This document shows positions 45,301-54,236 of a DNA stretch of 64,000 bases, in pieces. Numbering within the stretch: the first letter of the stretch is position 1; each line of letters opens with the position of its first letter. The notes beneath the pieces were generated by a model, which ran no database searches, was not told the DNA's origin, and was given only the letters and a program-made list of their open reading frames with translations. The stretch covers positions 310,001 to 374,000 of the forward strand of contig CADCFN010000002.1 of the NCBI GenBank assembly GCA_902800715.1, given 5' to 3'. Both the position numbers and the translations under genes were made by a program. Source of the DNA: an uncultured Bacteroidales bacterium (GTDB taxonomy: Bacteria > Bacteroidota > Bacteroidia > Bacteroidales > Muribaculaceae).

Positions 45301-46554
45301 GATGGCAACCTGGTCTGCATTGGCAATGTCGATGTCGCGCAGGTATTCCTGGGATAGGAAACCCTCGACCACAACCTCATAGCTCTCCAGAATCTGGTTA
45401 ATGAGTTCGCGCGAATACTCGTTGGCATTGTATTCAGCTTCGGCATGTATCTTGTCGTCCTGGAGGAAGACCTTCATGTAAAGTGATTCATCAAGCGTAT
45501 CGTAGCTAAGGCGAATCGATTGCAAGGGCTTGTCACCCATTGTCGCATTTTCAAACAATTTGCCGTGCCATGCGAACATCGAGTTGGTCTGCAGTTTCAA
45601 GTCTGCCATCAAGTCGGAGTAAGAGTACAACTCATGCTCACGACACCCGCTCATTTGGTCCTGTCCTTGTCGCACCAGCTCCAGGACTGTTGTCTCGTTG
45701 GTGAATTTGGCATAAACAGGCAGGGTTTTGACTGTCATGCCAATCGAACGGGCAAAGCGTTTGTCGGTACGACCATTATAAACGGTATTGAACAGACTTT
45801 CCTGCTCGTTATTGAACTTCGCCAGCAGGAAGGCATAGGCGGTCGTGAACAGCGTGCTCTTAAACACACCATTCTGTTTGCAGTAGTCATCCACACGCTT
45901 CAAGTCAATCGAGAGGGTGCGCAACATGCTATCCTTGCGGCGCTCAGGCTCTTCCAAGTCAGGCATGAATTGGGTGAAAGTGTCACCACAATCAAAGTTG
46001 GCTGCATACCATTTCTTTGCCTCTTCAAATGCTGGCGTTTCACGTCCATCGGCTTCGATTTGAGCCAGCTCCACCAGTGTCATCTCCTCAGGGGCAACTT
46101 CCTCACCGTGGTAGGCCCTGTCGATATCTTGTAATAAGACTAGCAACGAGGTGCCATCCGCGATAATATGATGAGTATCGATGTAGAGGTAATAGTGCTC
46201 GCAATCGCGCATCAGATTGATGTGAAACAGGCGTCCGCCATCGAGATCGAATGGATGCACAAGCCGCGTCTTTTCTTGCTCGATATCGGTAATATCCTCA
46301 ATAGCAAGCGACCACGGCTCTTCTGCCATGTCAATCGTCTGAATAGGCTCGCCGTCCTCATTCACTTTGATGCGGGTAAACAGGGCGGGATGAGCCTTGA
46401 ATGCCGTCTCGATGGCAGCCAACAGGCGTTCGCCATCAAGAGAACGGTCGATAATATGGATAAATGGTAGGTTATAGTAGAGTTCGCCTTTGTGGCCCAT
46501 ACATTCCACATAGATGCCAAACTGTGATTTTGATAAAGGTGCTGACTGTTTCAT
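39304..46554 (-). CDS. Two-module non-ribosomal peptide synthetase with terminal thioester reductase
   Basis: The 2416-residue enzyme has domains C1 (HHIIADG near residue 130), A1 (LLYTSGSTGVPKG near 580), PCP1 (GLTSIS near 963), C2 (HHLVFDG near 1148), A2 (LIYTSGSTGRPKG near 1600), PCP2 (FFELGGTSL near 1978) and a Rossmann thioester reductase (TGATGYLG near 2063, YIYSK near 2215). The reductase instead of a thioesterase predicts NAD(P)H release of a dipeptidyl aldehyde, which can cyclise to a pyrazinone or imine. By eye the specificity residues are D-A-M-Q-L-A-I-V-F-K (A1) and D-A-Q-S-V-A-C-V-A-K (A2); I do not assign substrates. The starter C domain may acylate the first residue. The ATG is the only good start. 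Confidence 0.95.
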   Translation of the reverse strand: MKQSAPLSKSQFGIYVECMGHKGELYYNLPFIHIIDRSLDGERLLAAIETAFKAHPALFTRIKVNEDGEPIQTIDMAEEPWSLAIEDITDIEQEKTRLVHPFDLDGGRLFHINLMRDCEHYYLYIDTHHIIADGTSLLVLLQDIDRAYHGEEVAPEEMTLVELAQIEADGRETPAFEEAKKWYAANFDCGDTFTQFMPDLEEPERRKDSMLRTLSIDLKRVDDYCKQNGVFKSTLFTTAYAFLLAKFNNEQESLFNTVYNGRTDKRFARSIGMTVKTLPVYAKFTNETTVLELVRQGQDQMSGCREHELYSYSDLMADLKLQTNSMFAWHGKLFENATMGDKPLQSIRLSYDTLDESLYMKVFLQDDKIHAEAEYNANEYSRELINQILESYEVVVEGFLSQEYLRDIDIANADQVAILDSFNSGELDYDDSQTVVSMLRQQAKATPDAIAVVFKDKRFTYAQVDEISDRIAAYIAGKGLATEDVVSVLIPRCEWMPIASIGVLKAGCAYQPLDPSYPKERLNFMMQDASAKLLIADEELRPIVDEYQGEVLLTKDIMGLPAAAAPQVDITPDQLFILLYTSGSTGVPKGCQLIHRNLVTFCHGYHQMYDLKPESKVAAYASYGFDANMMDMYPALTCGATLYIIPEELRLDLLALNEYFDQNGITHSFMTTQVAYQFATSVENHSLKYLSAGGEKLASLTPPQGFKFYNIYGPTETTVFITNYLVDKKMKDIPIGRAPKNVRLYIVDPQGHRLPVGAAGELLAAGPQVSRGYLNRPEKTAEVYISNPFTTEEKYSRIYRTGDIVRFLPTGDIQFVGRRDGQVKIRGFRIELKEVEGIIREFPGIKDATVQAFDEEGGGKFIAAYIVSDEKVDIEALNNFIMDEKPPYMVPAVTMQIDAIPLNQNQKVNKRALPKPEKKAAAVEAVNVPMNVLEEELHQIVADVVNNTDFGVTTPLGYAGLTSISAIKLAVQVNKRYGVTLDSRSLVKTGTVQSIENEILKAMLAGGAQPAAEKPKAEAKVITSAPLSYAQTGVYFDCLKNPASTIYNIPYLLSYPEGTDANVLADVMKRVIESHPELSVHFTTEGDTIIQTTDDSVPVEVGITEMSEEELAKYKNEFVRPFNLQKPPLYRVEVVKTPAGVYLLMDLHHLVFDGGSADLLIRQINAAVEGKEVEKEAYNYLEFVHDQQAAEETDAFKESQRFFAEKLQTCEGASEIPADLPKSDEQGFIGEAVCPADLDKATAFCREQGITPAHLFLAATSYVISRYTNNREVYLCTVSSGRSNLKVADTVGMFVNTLALGLSIDDVTVGDFLKQTSDTFDQTLRHEDYPFARIATDYAFRPAIAYAYQVGILSQYTVNGKPIDHEVLELNVPKFKINIKIESCGVVVEYDDSIYSERVGRGLAESIVAVANLMMENPQRRLRQLSIVSEAQEEELSHLRQTATGDAPFKFFHECIGHFAQEQPEHEALVAIDGRFTYQEMNEVTNRIAAALRKRGVQERDRVALLLPRTSRLILALFGVLKSGAAYIPCDPEYPADRVKLILEDSEARYIITTADRMDSVPEGKAIDVEELINDDNDGTIVTDITPDDLAYLIYTSGSTGRPKGVMLHHKGICNYLYGHPANVFANGVLTDAKRIMSVTTISFDAALQDIGTAYFNGKTLIVATEEQANNPLDLARLINDEHINMVSGTPSRWMTWLTSEDFCDAISRIDIVRAGGEKFSDQLLEQLRKVTKARIFNCYGPTEITVASNNKELTHADVVTVGKPQLNVVEYIVDQDGNELPVGVVGELYIGGRGVAHGYNNLDEMTRERFVDYHGTRIYKSGDYAKWLPDGDVVILGRTDHQIKLRGLRIELGEIENVMLKVEGMKKVVILIRKINDKEHLCAYYTADREIAPDALKAEISKSLTQYMVPTAYLQLKEMPMTPNGKTDVKALPEPELAISSAQVEPANDTERAFCDIFADILQMDKVGATDNFFELGGTSLVVTRVIIEADKAGLHVAYGDVFANPTPRKLARLITGESGDEANDEITGFDYTAINNLLLRNTLDNFRKGERQQLGDVLLTGATGYLGIHILRELIDSDARNIYCLVRGKTLEKAESRLRTLLFYYFSDSFKELFGNRLHVVLGDVTSDFSEGLKVDTIFNCAAIVKHFSEGTEIEDVNIGGAQRCVDYCVKTGAKLVHVSTASTRGLWAGEVKNDIFTEQRLYMGQFLGNKYIYSKFMAERLILNAVAIHGLNAKIMRVGNLAARSTDGEFQANFATNSFMGRIKVYNMLGCCPHAMRNLQVEFSPINEVAHAIVLLSSSPKDCTVFHPYNIHGQFLGDVLMELSSVGDGVKFVEQEEFDQRMEEAKNDPVKAKSMSSLLAYQDMAHGQKTADVKRDNNYTTQVLYRYDFAWSPTSWDYVERMLNAISGFGFFE

Positions 46555-46592
46555 ATATATCTAGAGTTTATGAGTTAATTCAAGAGATTATT

Positions 46593-47939
46593 TTACCATT
46601 TGGTCGTAAAAATGCGGGGATTGACACTCAATCCAATCCAACCCCAACGCAGGGAGCTATTGTTAGAACTACGCTTCAGGCGTTCCATTGTTTCACCCCC
46701 CGACATAAATGACGCACCAGCCATCAAGCCCACATCACGAGATATGGCATAGGAGGCTTGAAATTCAAACTCGTGTCCCAGGGACATGTCCAGTTTATCG
46801 AGTTTAGTCGCTGTGGCTAAGTAGTGATAGCTTGCATCAAATTTGAGGCCCTTTATGGGACTGAAGAATCCACCGACATAGATGTTCTGCAAACCAGGGG
46901 TAAAGCCATGCATGTAGGTGCTCACGTAGAAGAAGTCCATAGCACCATAAAACTTGTGGTGAGAACCATAAACGGTACTAAATCCCCTAATTACATCATG
47001 AAGTACCATGCCAATATGACCCTCCTCGGGAACAGCAAAGTACTTGTCACCGCTCAAATAGTCATATCCTAACACAAAACCGTAGGTGGGTTTTGGAGAG
47101 AACGCAACCTTGCCACTCGCCATCCACGCATCGATTTTCATACCTCTCTCATTCTTACCCATCTGGTGGTAATAGGAAGCCTCGACATTCCAGCGTTTAG
47201 GTCTGAACGACAGGTAGCCACCCAGCAGTTGCTGGAACCAGGTTTTATGTTTCAAATGATTTTCGTCCTCGTTTTGCATGCCGATGTTCATGAACAACAC
47301 CGATATGCCCAAGGGAAACTTTGGAAGGTCATAATGATACCACACGTCCTGCATCGTCTTGTAGGGTTGTGCACCATTAAAAAAATTGGTGTTGCCATCA
47401 AGCACTTCGGCATTCTGGTTATAGGCAAAAACCACATGTGCCCTGTGTCCGTGGCCTTCATACCCCACTCGCAGTACATCGTGTGATTGTGATGCCATCG
47501 CCCAATCATCCGAGCCGATGATACGCTCGTCATCATAGGAAAGCGCTACCCTACCCACTTGGGCGAACAGGCCACAGCGGGCAGTCAACTTAACCCATGT
47601 CTCATATAGATTGAAGGCACCTTTTCCCGCTTGTCCCCAAATACCTGAATGCTGAGGCGTGACACGGGCTTCAAGCCAGTCGCGCTTGTAATTGATGGCC
47701 AAGCGAGTTCGGCTCAGCAAGAAACTTGATTTAGCCACTCCACTGCTTTCTTCCTCTTTTTGGTCGTCCGCTTCGGGCAACATGCCGCCGTAACGAGTTT
47801 CTCCACGGCCAAAGAACTGCAGATCCACCGTCAGTTCATTCTCTTTCTCGGGAATGCTGTCACTTGCAGGCTGTGCCACAAGCATCAACCCGGGTAGCAC
47901 CAATGCTGCGAGTAGCCATCGTCTAATGCTCGTATTCAT
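46593..47939 (-). CDS. Outer-membrane beta-barrel, alginate-export/porin-like
   Basis: The 448-residue protein has a signal peptide (MNTSIRRWLLAALVLPGLMLVAQP). Many alternating amphipathic strands rich in Tyr, Phe and Trp follow (SRTRLAINYKRDWLEARVTPQHSG; QNIYVGGFFSPIKGLKFDASYHYLAT), ending in IGLSVNPRIFTTKW. This resembles the alginate-export (AlgE) family of outer-membrane channels. It lies 38 bases before the NRPS gene and 28 after the STAS gene, all on the same strand, so it could carry the NRPS product across the outer membrane. That role is an inference from position. Confidence 0.75.
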   Translation of the reverse strand: MNTSIRRWLLAALVLPGLMLVAQPASDSIPEKENELTVDLQFFGRGETRYGGMLPEADDQKEEESSGVAKSSFLLSRTRLAINYKRDWLEARVTPQHSGIWGQAGKGAFNLYETWVKLTARCGLFAQVGRVALSYDDERIIGSDDWAMASQSHDVLRVGYEGHGHRAHVVFAYNQNAEVLDGNTNFFNGAQPYKTMQDVWYHYDLPKFPLGISVLFMNIGMQNEDENHLKHKTWFQQLLGGYLSFRPKRWNVEASYYHQMGKNERGMKIDAWMASGKVAFSPKPTYGFVLGYDYLSGDKYFAVPEEGHIGMVLHDVIRGFSTVYGSHHKFYGAMDFFYVSTYMHGFTPGLQNIYVGGFFSPIKGLKFDASYHYLATATKLDKLDMSLGHEFEFQASYAISRDVGLMAGASFMSGGETMERLKRSSNNSSLRWGWIGLSVNPRIFTTKW

Positions 47940-47967
47940 GTTAAAATATTATGGAGTAGTACAGCAA

Positions 47968-48270
47968 TTATTCGACCTCGAAAAGACTAATCAGTCCTGT
48001 CATCTGAAAGACATTCTTGATGTCGTCATTCATATTGCGCAAGGTCACCTTGCTTCCTGCAGCTTTTGCACTCTTGAGAATGCCCAAGAGAATGCGCAAA
48101 CCACTCGAAGCGATATACTCCAAATTCTCACATTCAATGACGATGTCACGGCCCTCACTCTTATAAAGAGGTTGCAGTTCCTTTTCAACTTCAATCGCTG
48201 CGGCGGTATCAAGTTCGCCTTCAAGAGTGGCAACAATCTTGCCCTCCAGTTCTTCAATGCTTGTTTTCAT
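47968..48270 (-). CDS. STAS-domain anti-sigma factor antagonist
   Basis: The 100-residue protein is one STAS domain of the SpoIIAA/RsbV type: VATLEGELDTAAAIEVEKELQPL, then DIVIECENLEYIASSGLRILLGILKSAKAAGS, where the phospho-acceptor serine of the (D/A)SSGL motif is visible. It should bind a HATPase-type kinase when unphosphorylated and release a partner. It follows the SpoIIE-type gene by 14 bases, and that protein carries both the matching phosphatase and kinase-like domains. Confidence 0.9.
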   Translation of the reverse strand: MKTSIEELEGKIVATLEGELDTAAAIEVEKELQPLYKSEGRDIVIECENLEYIASSGLRILLGILKSAKAAGSKVTLRNMNDDIKNVFQMTGLISLFEVE

Positions 48271-48284
48271 TTGTTTGTTTTTGA

Positions 48285-50501
48285 TTATGATTTATATTTC
48301 TTTTTCAATGTTAATACATTCTTTCCGTTAATCCACTCATAGTTGATGGAATCCATGAGCTCCCTCACCAGGAAAATGCCCAAGCCACCGATAGGTCTAT
48401 CCTCGGCGGACAATGTGGTATCGACTTTGCCAGCCTCGGTCGGGTCAAACGGATTTCCTGAATCACTAATGACAAAGGTAACAGTCGTTCCGTTGGACTT
48501 TGCTTCTACCAAGATATCACCCACTGTGTCTAAAGGATAGGCATAATCTATCACATTGACGACAGCTTCCTCGACGGCCAGCTTAATCTTGGATTTTAGC
48601 GAAGGTTCCATTTCCAGGCTGGAGGTAAACGATTCCACAAACTTGTTGAGTTCCGGCACATGTTTCAGGTCGTTCTTCAAAGCTAAAGAATCGTGCAACA
48701 AGCAATTCTCGATGCCAGGTGTATAACGAATTGCCATCAGGGTCAAGTCATCGCTCTGGGTGGCACCATTGACAAAATCTTCTACAGCGATACTTACTGA
48801 CTGCAGCATTTCCTCAAGCACCACATTATCCATTCCACAGTAACGCTCTAACGTATCAAAAGCGCGCTGCAGTCCGAACTGGTTATGCTGCTTGTCCATC
48901 GCCTCGGTCAATCCATCGGTGTAAAGGAACAATGACGTGCCAGGTTCTATACAGGCTTCTTGGCCCTCATATTGATAATCATCGATGACGCCTAAAGGAA
49001 GATTGGCTTTAACAGGCAGCAGCTTCACATCCTCTTTTCCGATAACTATGGGGGCATCATGTCCTGCGTTACAATACCGCAGGCGTCCCGTCGGCAAATC
49101 CAGTACACCGATAAAGAAAGTCACAAACATGTTCCTGTCATTATTCCGGCAGGCTGTTTCGTTGATAATCCTCATGACGTAAGCGGGGTTACTCTCATGT
49201 GAGGAAGTGGAGAAGAAAAGGGCGTGGGCAACCGACATCACCAGAGCCGAGGGCACTCCCTTACCGCTCACATCACCGATACAGAAGAACAACTTCTCGT
49301 CACGGACAAAGAAGTCATAGAGGTCGCCGCCCACCTCCCTGGCAGGCTTCAGCAGACCCAGCACGTTGATATCGTCACGTTCGGGGAAGGAGCCACTGTT
49401 CAGCGGTAGCATCGACATCTGCAATTCTCGGGCAATGCGCAACTCGCTGCCAATTCGTTCCTGCTCGATGCTGGCAAGGTGCAGGTTGCGGGCGTTGCGG
49501 GCAAAGCGGTACACGATGAATCCTAACAGAGCCATTGCTGCCAGCATCGACAGCAGCAGCATATAACGCATGCGATTGAGTGGGCCATACACTTCCTTGT
49601 CATAGCACACGATAGCCAGTTGCCAGTGGGGTTTACCCTTCATGTTGGCATAGAAGATGTAACCCACATCACCATCAATATTCGAGCGGAACTCAATCAC
49701 CTTTGTGAGCCCGCTGCTACTCTGTTGCCTCGCCACCGTACTGTCGTTGATGAGCCGCACCACCTGGTCCACATCATCGACATTTGCGTGTTGGGGGCTG
49801 GGTTTACAGATCAGACTTCCCGATTCGGTTAACAACAGGTCAAACGATGAGGGATAGGCTTGACGGGCATTCAGCGTGTCGCTGAGCCAGTCGAGCGAGA
49901 CGTCGATGGCAAACACACCTGCCAGCCGACCCTGTCGGTCCTTCATCGGCATGGCGTGGGTGGTAATGAGCATCTCTCGGTTGCTGTAGTTGGTGCTGTC
50001 GATATAGGGGTCGGTCCAATTGGGCTCTCCCAACTCGACGGTGTTTGCATAGAACGCCATCCGCGTGTAGTCGTGGGTTGCGCTGGCAATCTGTTGCGAC
50101 ATCGACCTTCCCTGTTCCATCTTGGCGAACAACTCAAACAGGCTGTCCCTCGATGAATAATAGCCTGGCGTGAAGGCCATGCCCGCACTCAACACGTCGG
50201 GGTTGGCGTCAACCATGAATTGCAACTCGCTACCCACCAAGTCGGGGTTGGCAAGCGTGGATTGGATGTTCCAGCCGTAGTCATACAACAACTGCTCTGT
50301 CTTGTTAAGCATACCCTTAATCAAGATGGCTTTAAACCACATCTGTGCCTCGGCACGACGCTCCAACTCACGCTCCACCACACGGTGGGCATTGTAATAC
50401 TGCAGCGCCGAAATCAATTCCAGCAGCACAGCAGCACAGATGATAACGCCCAGGCTGTTCCTGATTCTGGACGACCGCAGTATCTTTTTAAGCCAATTCA
50501 T
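48285..50501 (-). CDS. Cache-sensor SpoIIE phosphatase fused to an RsbW-like ATPase
   Basis: This 738-residue protein is a membrane sensor. A helix (about 16-36) and a large periplasmic Cache-type domain (about 45-305, with PNWTDPYIDSTNYSNREM and GVFAIDVSLDWLS) precede a second helix (about 314-334). A short coiled linker and a PP2C/SpoIIE phosphatase follow (about 375-595, REVGGDLYDFF, GDVSGKGVPSALVM, NAGHDAP, LYTDGLTEA). A HATPase domain ends it (about 610-735, EEAVVNVIDYAYP, DSGNPFDP, GGLGIFLVRELMD). Phosphatase and kinase in one chain would set the phosphorylation state of the adjacent STAS protein. It is the first gene of the unit running into the NRPS genes. Confidence 0.9.
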   Translation of the reverse strand: MNWLKKILRSSRIRNSLGVIICAAVLLELISALQYYNAHRVVERELERRAEAQMWFKAILIKGMLNKTEQLLYDYGWNIQSTLANPDLVGSELQFMVDANPDVLSAGMAFTPGYYSSRDSLFELFAKMEQGRSMSQQIASATHDYTRMAFYANTVELGEPNWTDPYIDSTNYSNREMLITTHAMPMKDRQGRLAGVFAIDVSLDWLSDTLNARQAYPSSFDLLLTESGSLICKPSPQHANVDDVDQVVRLINDSTVARQQSSSGLTKVIEFRSNIDGDVGYIFYANMKGKPHWQLAIVCYDKEVYGPLNRMRYMLLLSMLAAMALLGFIVYRFARNARNLHLASIEQERIGSELRIARELQMSMLPLNSGSFPERDDINVLGLLKPAREVGGDLYDFFVRDEKLFFCIGDVSGKGVPSALVMSVAHALFFSTSSHESNPAYVMRIINETACRNNDRNMFVTFFIGVLDLPTGRLRYCNAGHDAPIVIGKEDVKLLPVKANLPLGVIDDYQYEGQEACIEPGTSLFLYTDGLTEAMDKQHNQFGLQRAFDTLERYCGMDNVVLEEMLQSVSIAVEDFVNGATQSDDLTLMAIRYTPGIENCLLHDSLALKNDLKHVPELNKFVESFTSSLEMEPSLKSKIKLAVEEAVVNVIDYAYPLDTVGDILVEAKSNGTTVTFVISDSGNPFDPTEAGKVDTTLSAEDRPIGGLGIFLVRELMDSINYEWINGKNVLTLKKKYKS

Positions 50502-50534
50502 GCTCTAAATCATAATACATTGGGTTATTAACGG

Positions 50535-50542
50535 CAAAAGTA
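50535..50542 (-). promoter_or_regulatory. -7 box of the SpoIIE/STAS/barrel/NRPS unit
   Basis: TACTTTTG on the minus strand lies 34 bases before the ATG of the SpoIIE gene. No ideal -33 TTTG is present; an ATTG lies 23 bases upstream. Confidence 0.45.
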
Positions 50543-50643
50543 CAAAAAATTATTTCTTTGAGTATCAATATTCCCTTTTTTTAAATTGTTACAATAGCAA
50601 ATTGTAATCACCATTATAGCATTGCTCCATACGCAACCCACAA

Positions 50644-50690
50644 GAAAAAGAGTCGCGCCACACATCCCGTGGTGTCGGGAGCGTGGCGCG
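50644..50690 (-). terminator. Terminator of the secreted-protein gene
   Basis: On the minus strand CGCGCCAC and GTGGCGCG pair around an inner TCCCG/CGGGA stem. GACTCTTTTTC follows. Confidence 0.75.
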
Positions 50691-50737
50691 CAATAGGTTA
50701 AGCTAAGAATCTAAATCAGACTCTTACTGCTGGATTC

Positions 50738-51580
50738 TTACTTCACAACAATCTTCTGGCCGTTGTGGATGTAGATGCCGGCGGGCATGTTACCCTCGGT
50801 GAACTTCTGGCCCATCAGGTTGTAGTATGCACCGTCCTGGGCAGCAGCCTTTACCTCCTGGATAGCGGTCATGCCACCACTGTAGGTGTAATCAAACAGG
50901 GTTACAGGCAGTTCGGCGTTGGTGCCGCAGCCCAGCATAGCAGTTGCATCGGGGAACTCTTCATAGTTCAGGAAGCTGGTCCAGTTGTCGGTGTAAACCA
51001 TGCACTTGCTCCTGATGCCAGAGGTATAGAAGGGAGCATCGTCAGAGCCACCGGTGCAGTTGTCATCATCCTCGGCATCAAACACGATGGTCACCAGCAG
51101 GGTCTTGCCAGCCTCGAGAGCGAAGGGCTCATCCAACTCAAACTTCATCTCCACATCCTCACCAAAGAAATCAAGCATGGCATAAACCTCGTTGGCCTCA
51201 TACACCTGATTGTCAAAGTTGAAGAACTGCTTCACACCATTCTCATTTACAGCGAACTGGGTGTCATCAATAGCCTCGAGATAAATCTTCACGTCGCGAA
51301 CAATGTCATCATACCAATAGTCATTGCGGAACTTGAATGAGATAGCGTTAATCTCCACATCGGTCTTGTCCTGCATGTCGGCCAGCTCGTCAACGGTGTA
51401 GAGCATCTGGGCGCCGGTGTGAGCCAGATAGAAGTTGGTGGGAGCGATGTCGAAATAAGAAGCGTTGTAGATTTCGGTAGGATTAACAAAATCACCTACT
51501 TCAACAGTACCTACGGACTGAGCCTGAGCACTCATCGTCATTGCAGCTACAGCTGCGAGAATCATGTAGAATTTCTTCAT
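50738..51580 (-). CDS. Secreted protein with a T9SS-type C-terminal signal
   Basis: The 280-residue protein begins with a signal peptide (MKKFYMILAAVAAMTMSAQAQ). Its beta-rich body is acidic (many Asp/Glu, e.g. AEDDDNCTGGSDDAPF) and has no recognised enzymatic motif. It ends in AYYNLMGQKFTEGNMPAGIYIHNGQKIVVK, which matches the pattern of type IX secretion C-terminal domains (NxxGQ...PxGIYIxNGxKxxxK). It is therefore probably exported to or attached at the cell surface. The gene is monocistronic with its own promoter and terminator. Confidence 0.7.
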   Translation of the reverse strand: MKKFYMILAAVAAMTMSAQAQSVGTVEVGDFVNPTEIYNASYFDIAPTNFYLAHTGAQMLYTVDELADMQDKTDVEINAISFKFRNDYWYDDIVRDVKIYLEAIDDTQFAVNENGVKQFFNFDNQVYEANEVYAMLDFFGEDVEMKFELDEPFALEAGKTLLVTIVFDAEDDDNCTGGSDDAPFYTSGIRSKCMVYTDNWTSFLNYEEFPDATAMLGCGTNAELPVTLFDYTYSGGMTAIQEVKAAAQDGAYYNLMGQKFTEGNMPAGIYIHNGQKIVVK

Positions 51581-51686
51581 TTTTTAAAACTGATTTTTAA
51601 TAGTTTATTAATATTGTTTATTATACAAAGCCCTGCAACGGGCGATACTATTTTTCAGTGCCACATCATCATTGGTTATGATGCTA

Positions 51687-51717
51687 CAAAAGTAGAAAAA
51701 GTATAGAAAACAGCAAT
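51687..51717 (-). promoter_or_regulatory. Putative promoter of the 51580 secreted-protein gene
   Basis: TACTTTTG (51687-51694, minus strand) is a good -7 box. ATTG (51714-51717) lies 19 bases upstream as an imperfect -33. The leader of about 100 bases contains a small GCCC/GGGC hairpin. Confidence 0.4.
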
Positions 51718-51754
51718 ACAAATTCATTAGTTTTTTGGGCGCGCTATCAACAAA

Positions 51755-51788
51755 TATCCCCTGCCGGCGAGAACGCCAACAGGGGATA
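51755..51788 (-). terminator. Hairpin downstream of groEL
   Basis: TATCCCCTG and CAGGGGATA pair around an inner GGCG/CGCC stem. Only a weak T-rich tail follows on the minus strand. It lies 37 bases after the groEL stop codon. Confidence 0.65.
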
Positions 51789-51824
51789 CCATTATTATAG
51801 CTATGAAAAAGTTGATTCGTGGGA

Positions 51825-53483
<1,659 letters not shown>

Positions 53484-53522
53484 TCAGTTGTCAGTTTCTC
53501 AGTTACTATTAACTCTAATGAA

Positions 53523-53795
53523 TTATTCCTCAACGATTGCCAGGATGTCATTCTGACGCATCATGAGCAGCTTCTCGCCGTCGATTTCGATTTCGTTGCC
53601 GGCATACTTGCCATAGAGGACGGTGTCACCGGGCTTGACGATCATTTCCTCGTCCTTGGTGCCATTGCCTGCAGCACGCACTTTGCCCTTGAGAGGTTTT
53701 TCCTTAGCACTGTCGGGGATGATGATACCGCCGACAACTTCTTCTGCCTTTGCCGGTTCGATGAGAACGCGGTCGTTTAATGGTTTAATAGTCAT
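53523..53795 (-). CDS. groES: Co-chaperonin GroES
   Basis: This 90-residue 10-kDa co-chaperonin has [19 protein letters not shown], the mobile loop [14 protein letters not shown], and [33 protein letters not shown]. The length is normal. It is first in the groESL operon. The only clear promoter motif upstream is a sigma-54-type element at 53853-53869; I see no CIRCE element. Confidence 0.97.
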   Translation of the reverse strand: MTIKPLNDRVLIEPAKAEEVVGGIIIPDSAKEKPLKGKVRAAGNGTKDEEMIVKPGDTVLYGKYAGNEIEIDGEKLLMMRQNDILAIVEE

Positions 53796-53852
53796 GATTT
53801 CTTTTAATTGTTATTAATTATGTTTATAAGTTGTTTTCACGTCCTGCGAGTC

Positions 53853-53869
53853 TGCAACGAGTGTGCCAA
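53853..53869 (-). promoter_or_regulatory. Sigma-54-type promoter of groESL
   Basis: On the minus strand TTGGCACACTCGTTGCA matches the sigma-54 consensus YTGGCACGNNNNTTGCW at nearly every position. There are exactly 10 bases between the invariant GG and GC. Transcription would start near 53842, about 47 bases before the groES ATG. Confidence 0.6.
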
Positions 53870-54000
53870 AGACAAAAAACGCCACACAATGCGACAATTT
53901 GTCACCCATCTGCCAAAATGCTCACTCCACCCGCAATAGCAGACAACTTTCAAAAAAGGAAAACAATTAATAAAAACAGTAGATTTTTAGAGTGCTTGCC

Positions 54001-54030
54001 CTCTAAACTCTAAACCGCGAGGTTTGCTCG
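54001..54030 (+). repeat. TCTAAAC run with GCGAG/CTCGC palindrome
   Basis: CTCTAAACTCTAAAC is followed by CGCGAGGTTTGCTCGCA, the same module as at 54102 and 57121. The bases after it (about 54040-54080) are a degenerate (TTTTGTCCG)n run. Confidence 0.55.
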
Positions 54031-54101
54031 CATAAATGCCATTGTTTTGTCCGTTTCGTCCATTTTGTCCGTTTTGTCCACGCATGCACTCGTATTGTCT
54101 T

Positions 54102-54147
54102 CTCTAAACTCTAAACTCTAAACCCTAAACTGCGAGCTATGCTCGCA
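54102..54147 (+). repeat. TCTAAAC run with TGCGAGC/GCTCGCA palindrome
   Basis: Four heptamers of the TCTAAAC type are followed by a 7-bp perfect palindrome (TGCGAGC-TAT-GCTCGCA). Confidence 0.6.
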
Positions 54148-54203
54148 TACGCTCGCATCCTTATTGACAAAAAAGCACAAAAAATGTTACACACTCCTAT
54201 TAT

Positions 54204-54236
54204 TTTGGCGGGATTGCGAAAAAATAACTAATTTCG
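54204..54236 (+). promoter_or_regulatory. Putative promoter of the WG-repeat lipoprotein
   Basis: TTTG (54204-54207) and TAATTTCG (54229-54236) are 21 bases apart. The -7 box has one mismatch to TAnnTTTG. The leader is about 25 bases. Confidence 0.4.

Noticed and set aside
50502-50640. Search for a small RNA or extra gene between the SpoIIE gene and the secreted-protein terminator
   Set aside because: Only a -7 box and AT-rich sequence are visible.
53995-54160. The TCTAAAC and TTTTGTCCG runs as a CRISPR array or telomere
   Set aside because: Units are 7-9 bases and degenerate, spacers are absent, and there are no cas genes. The telomere-like look is coincidental in a bacterial chromosome.
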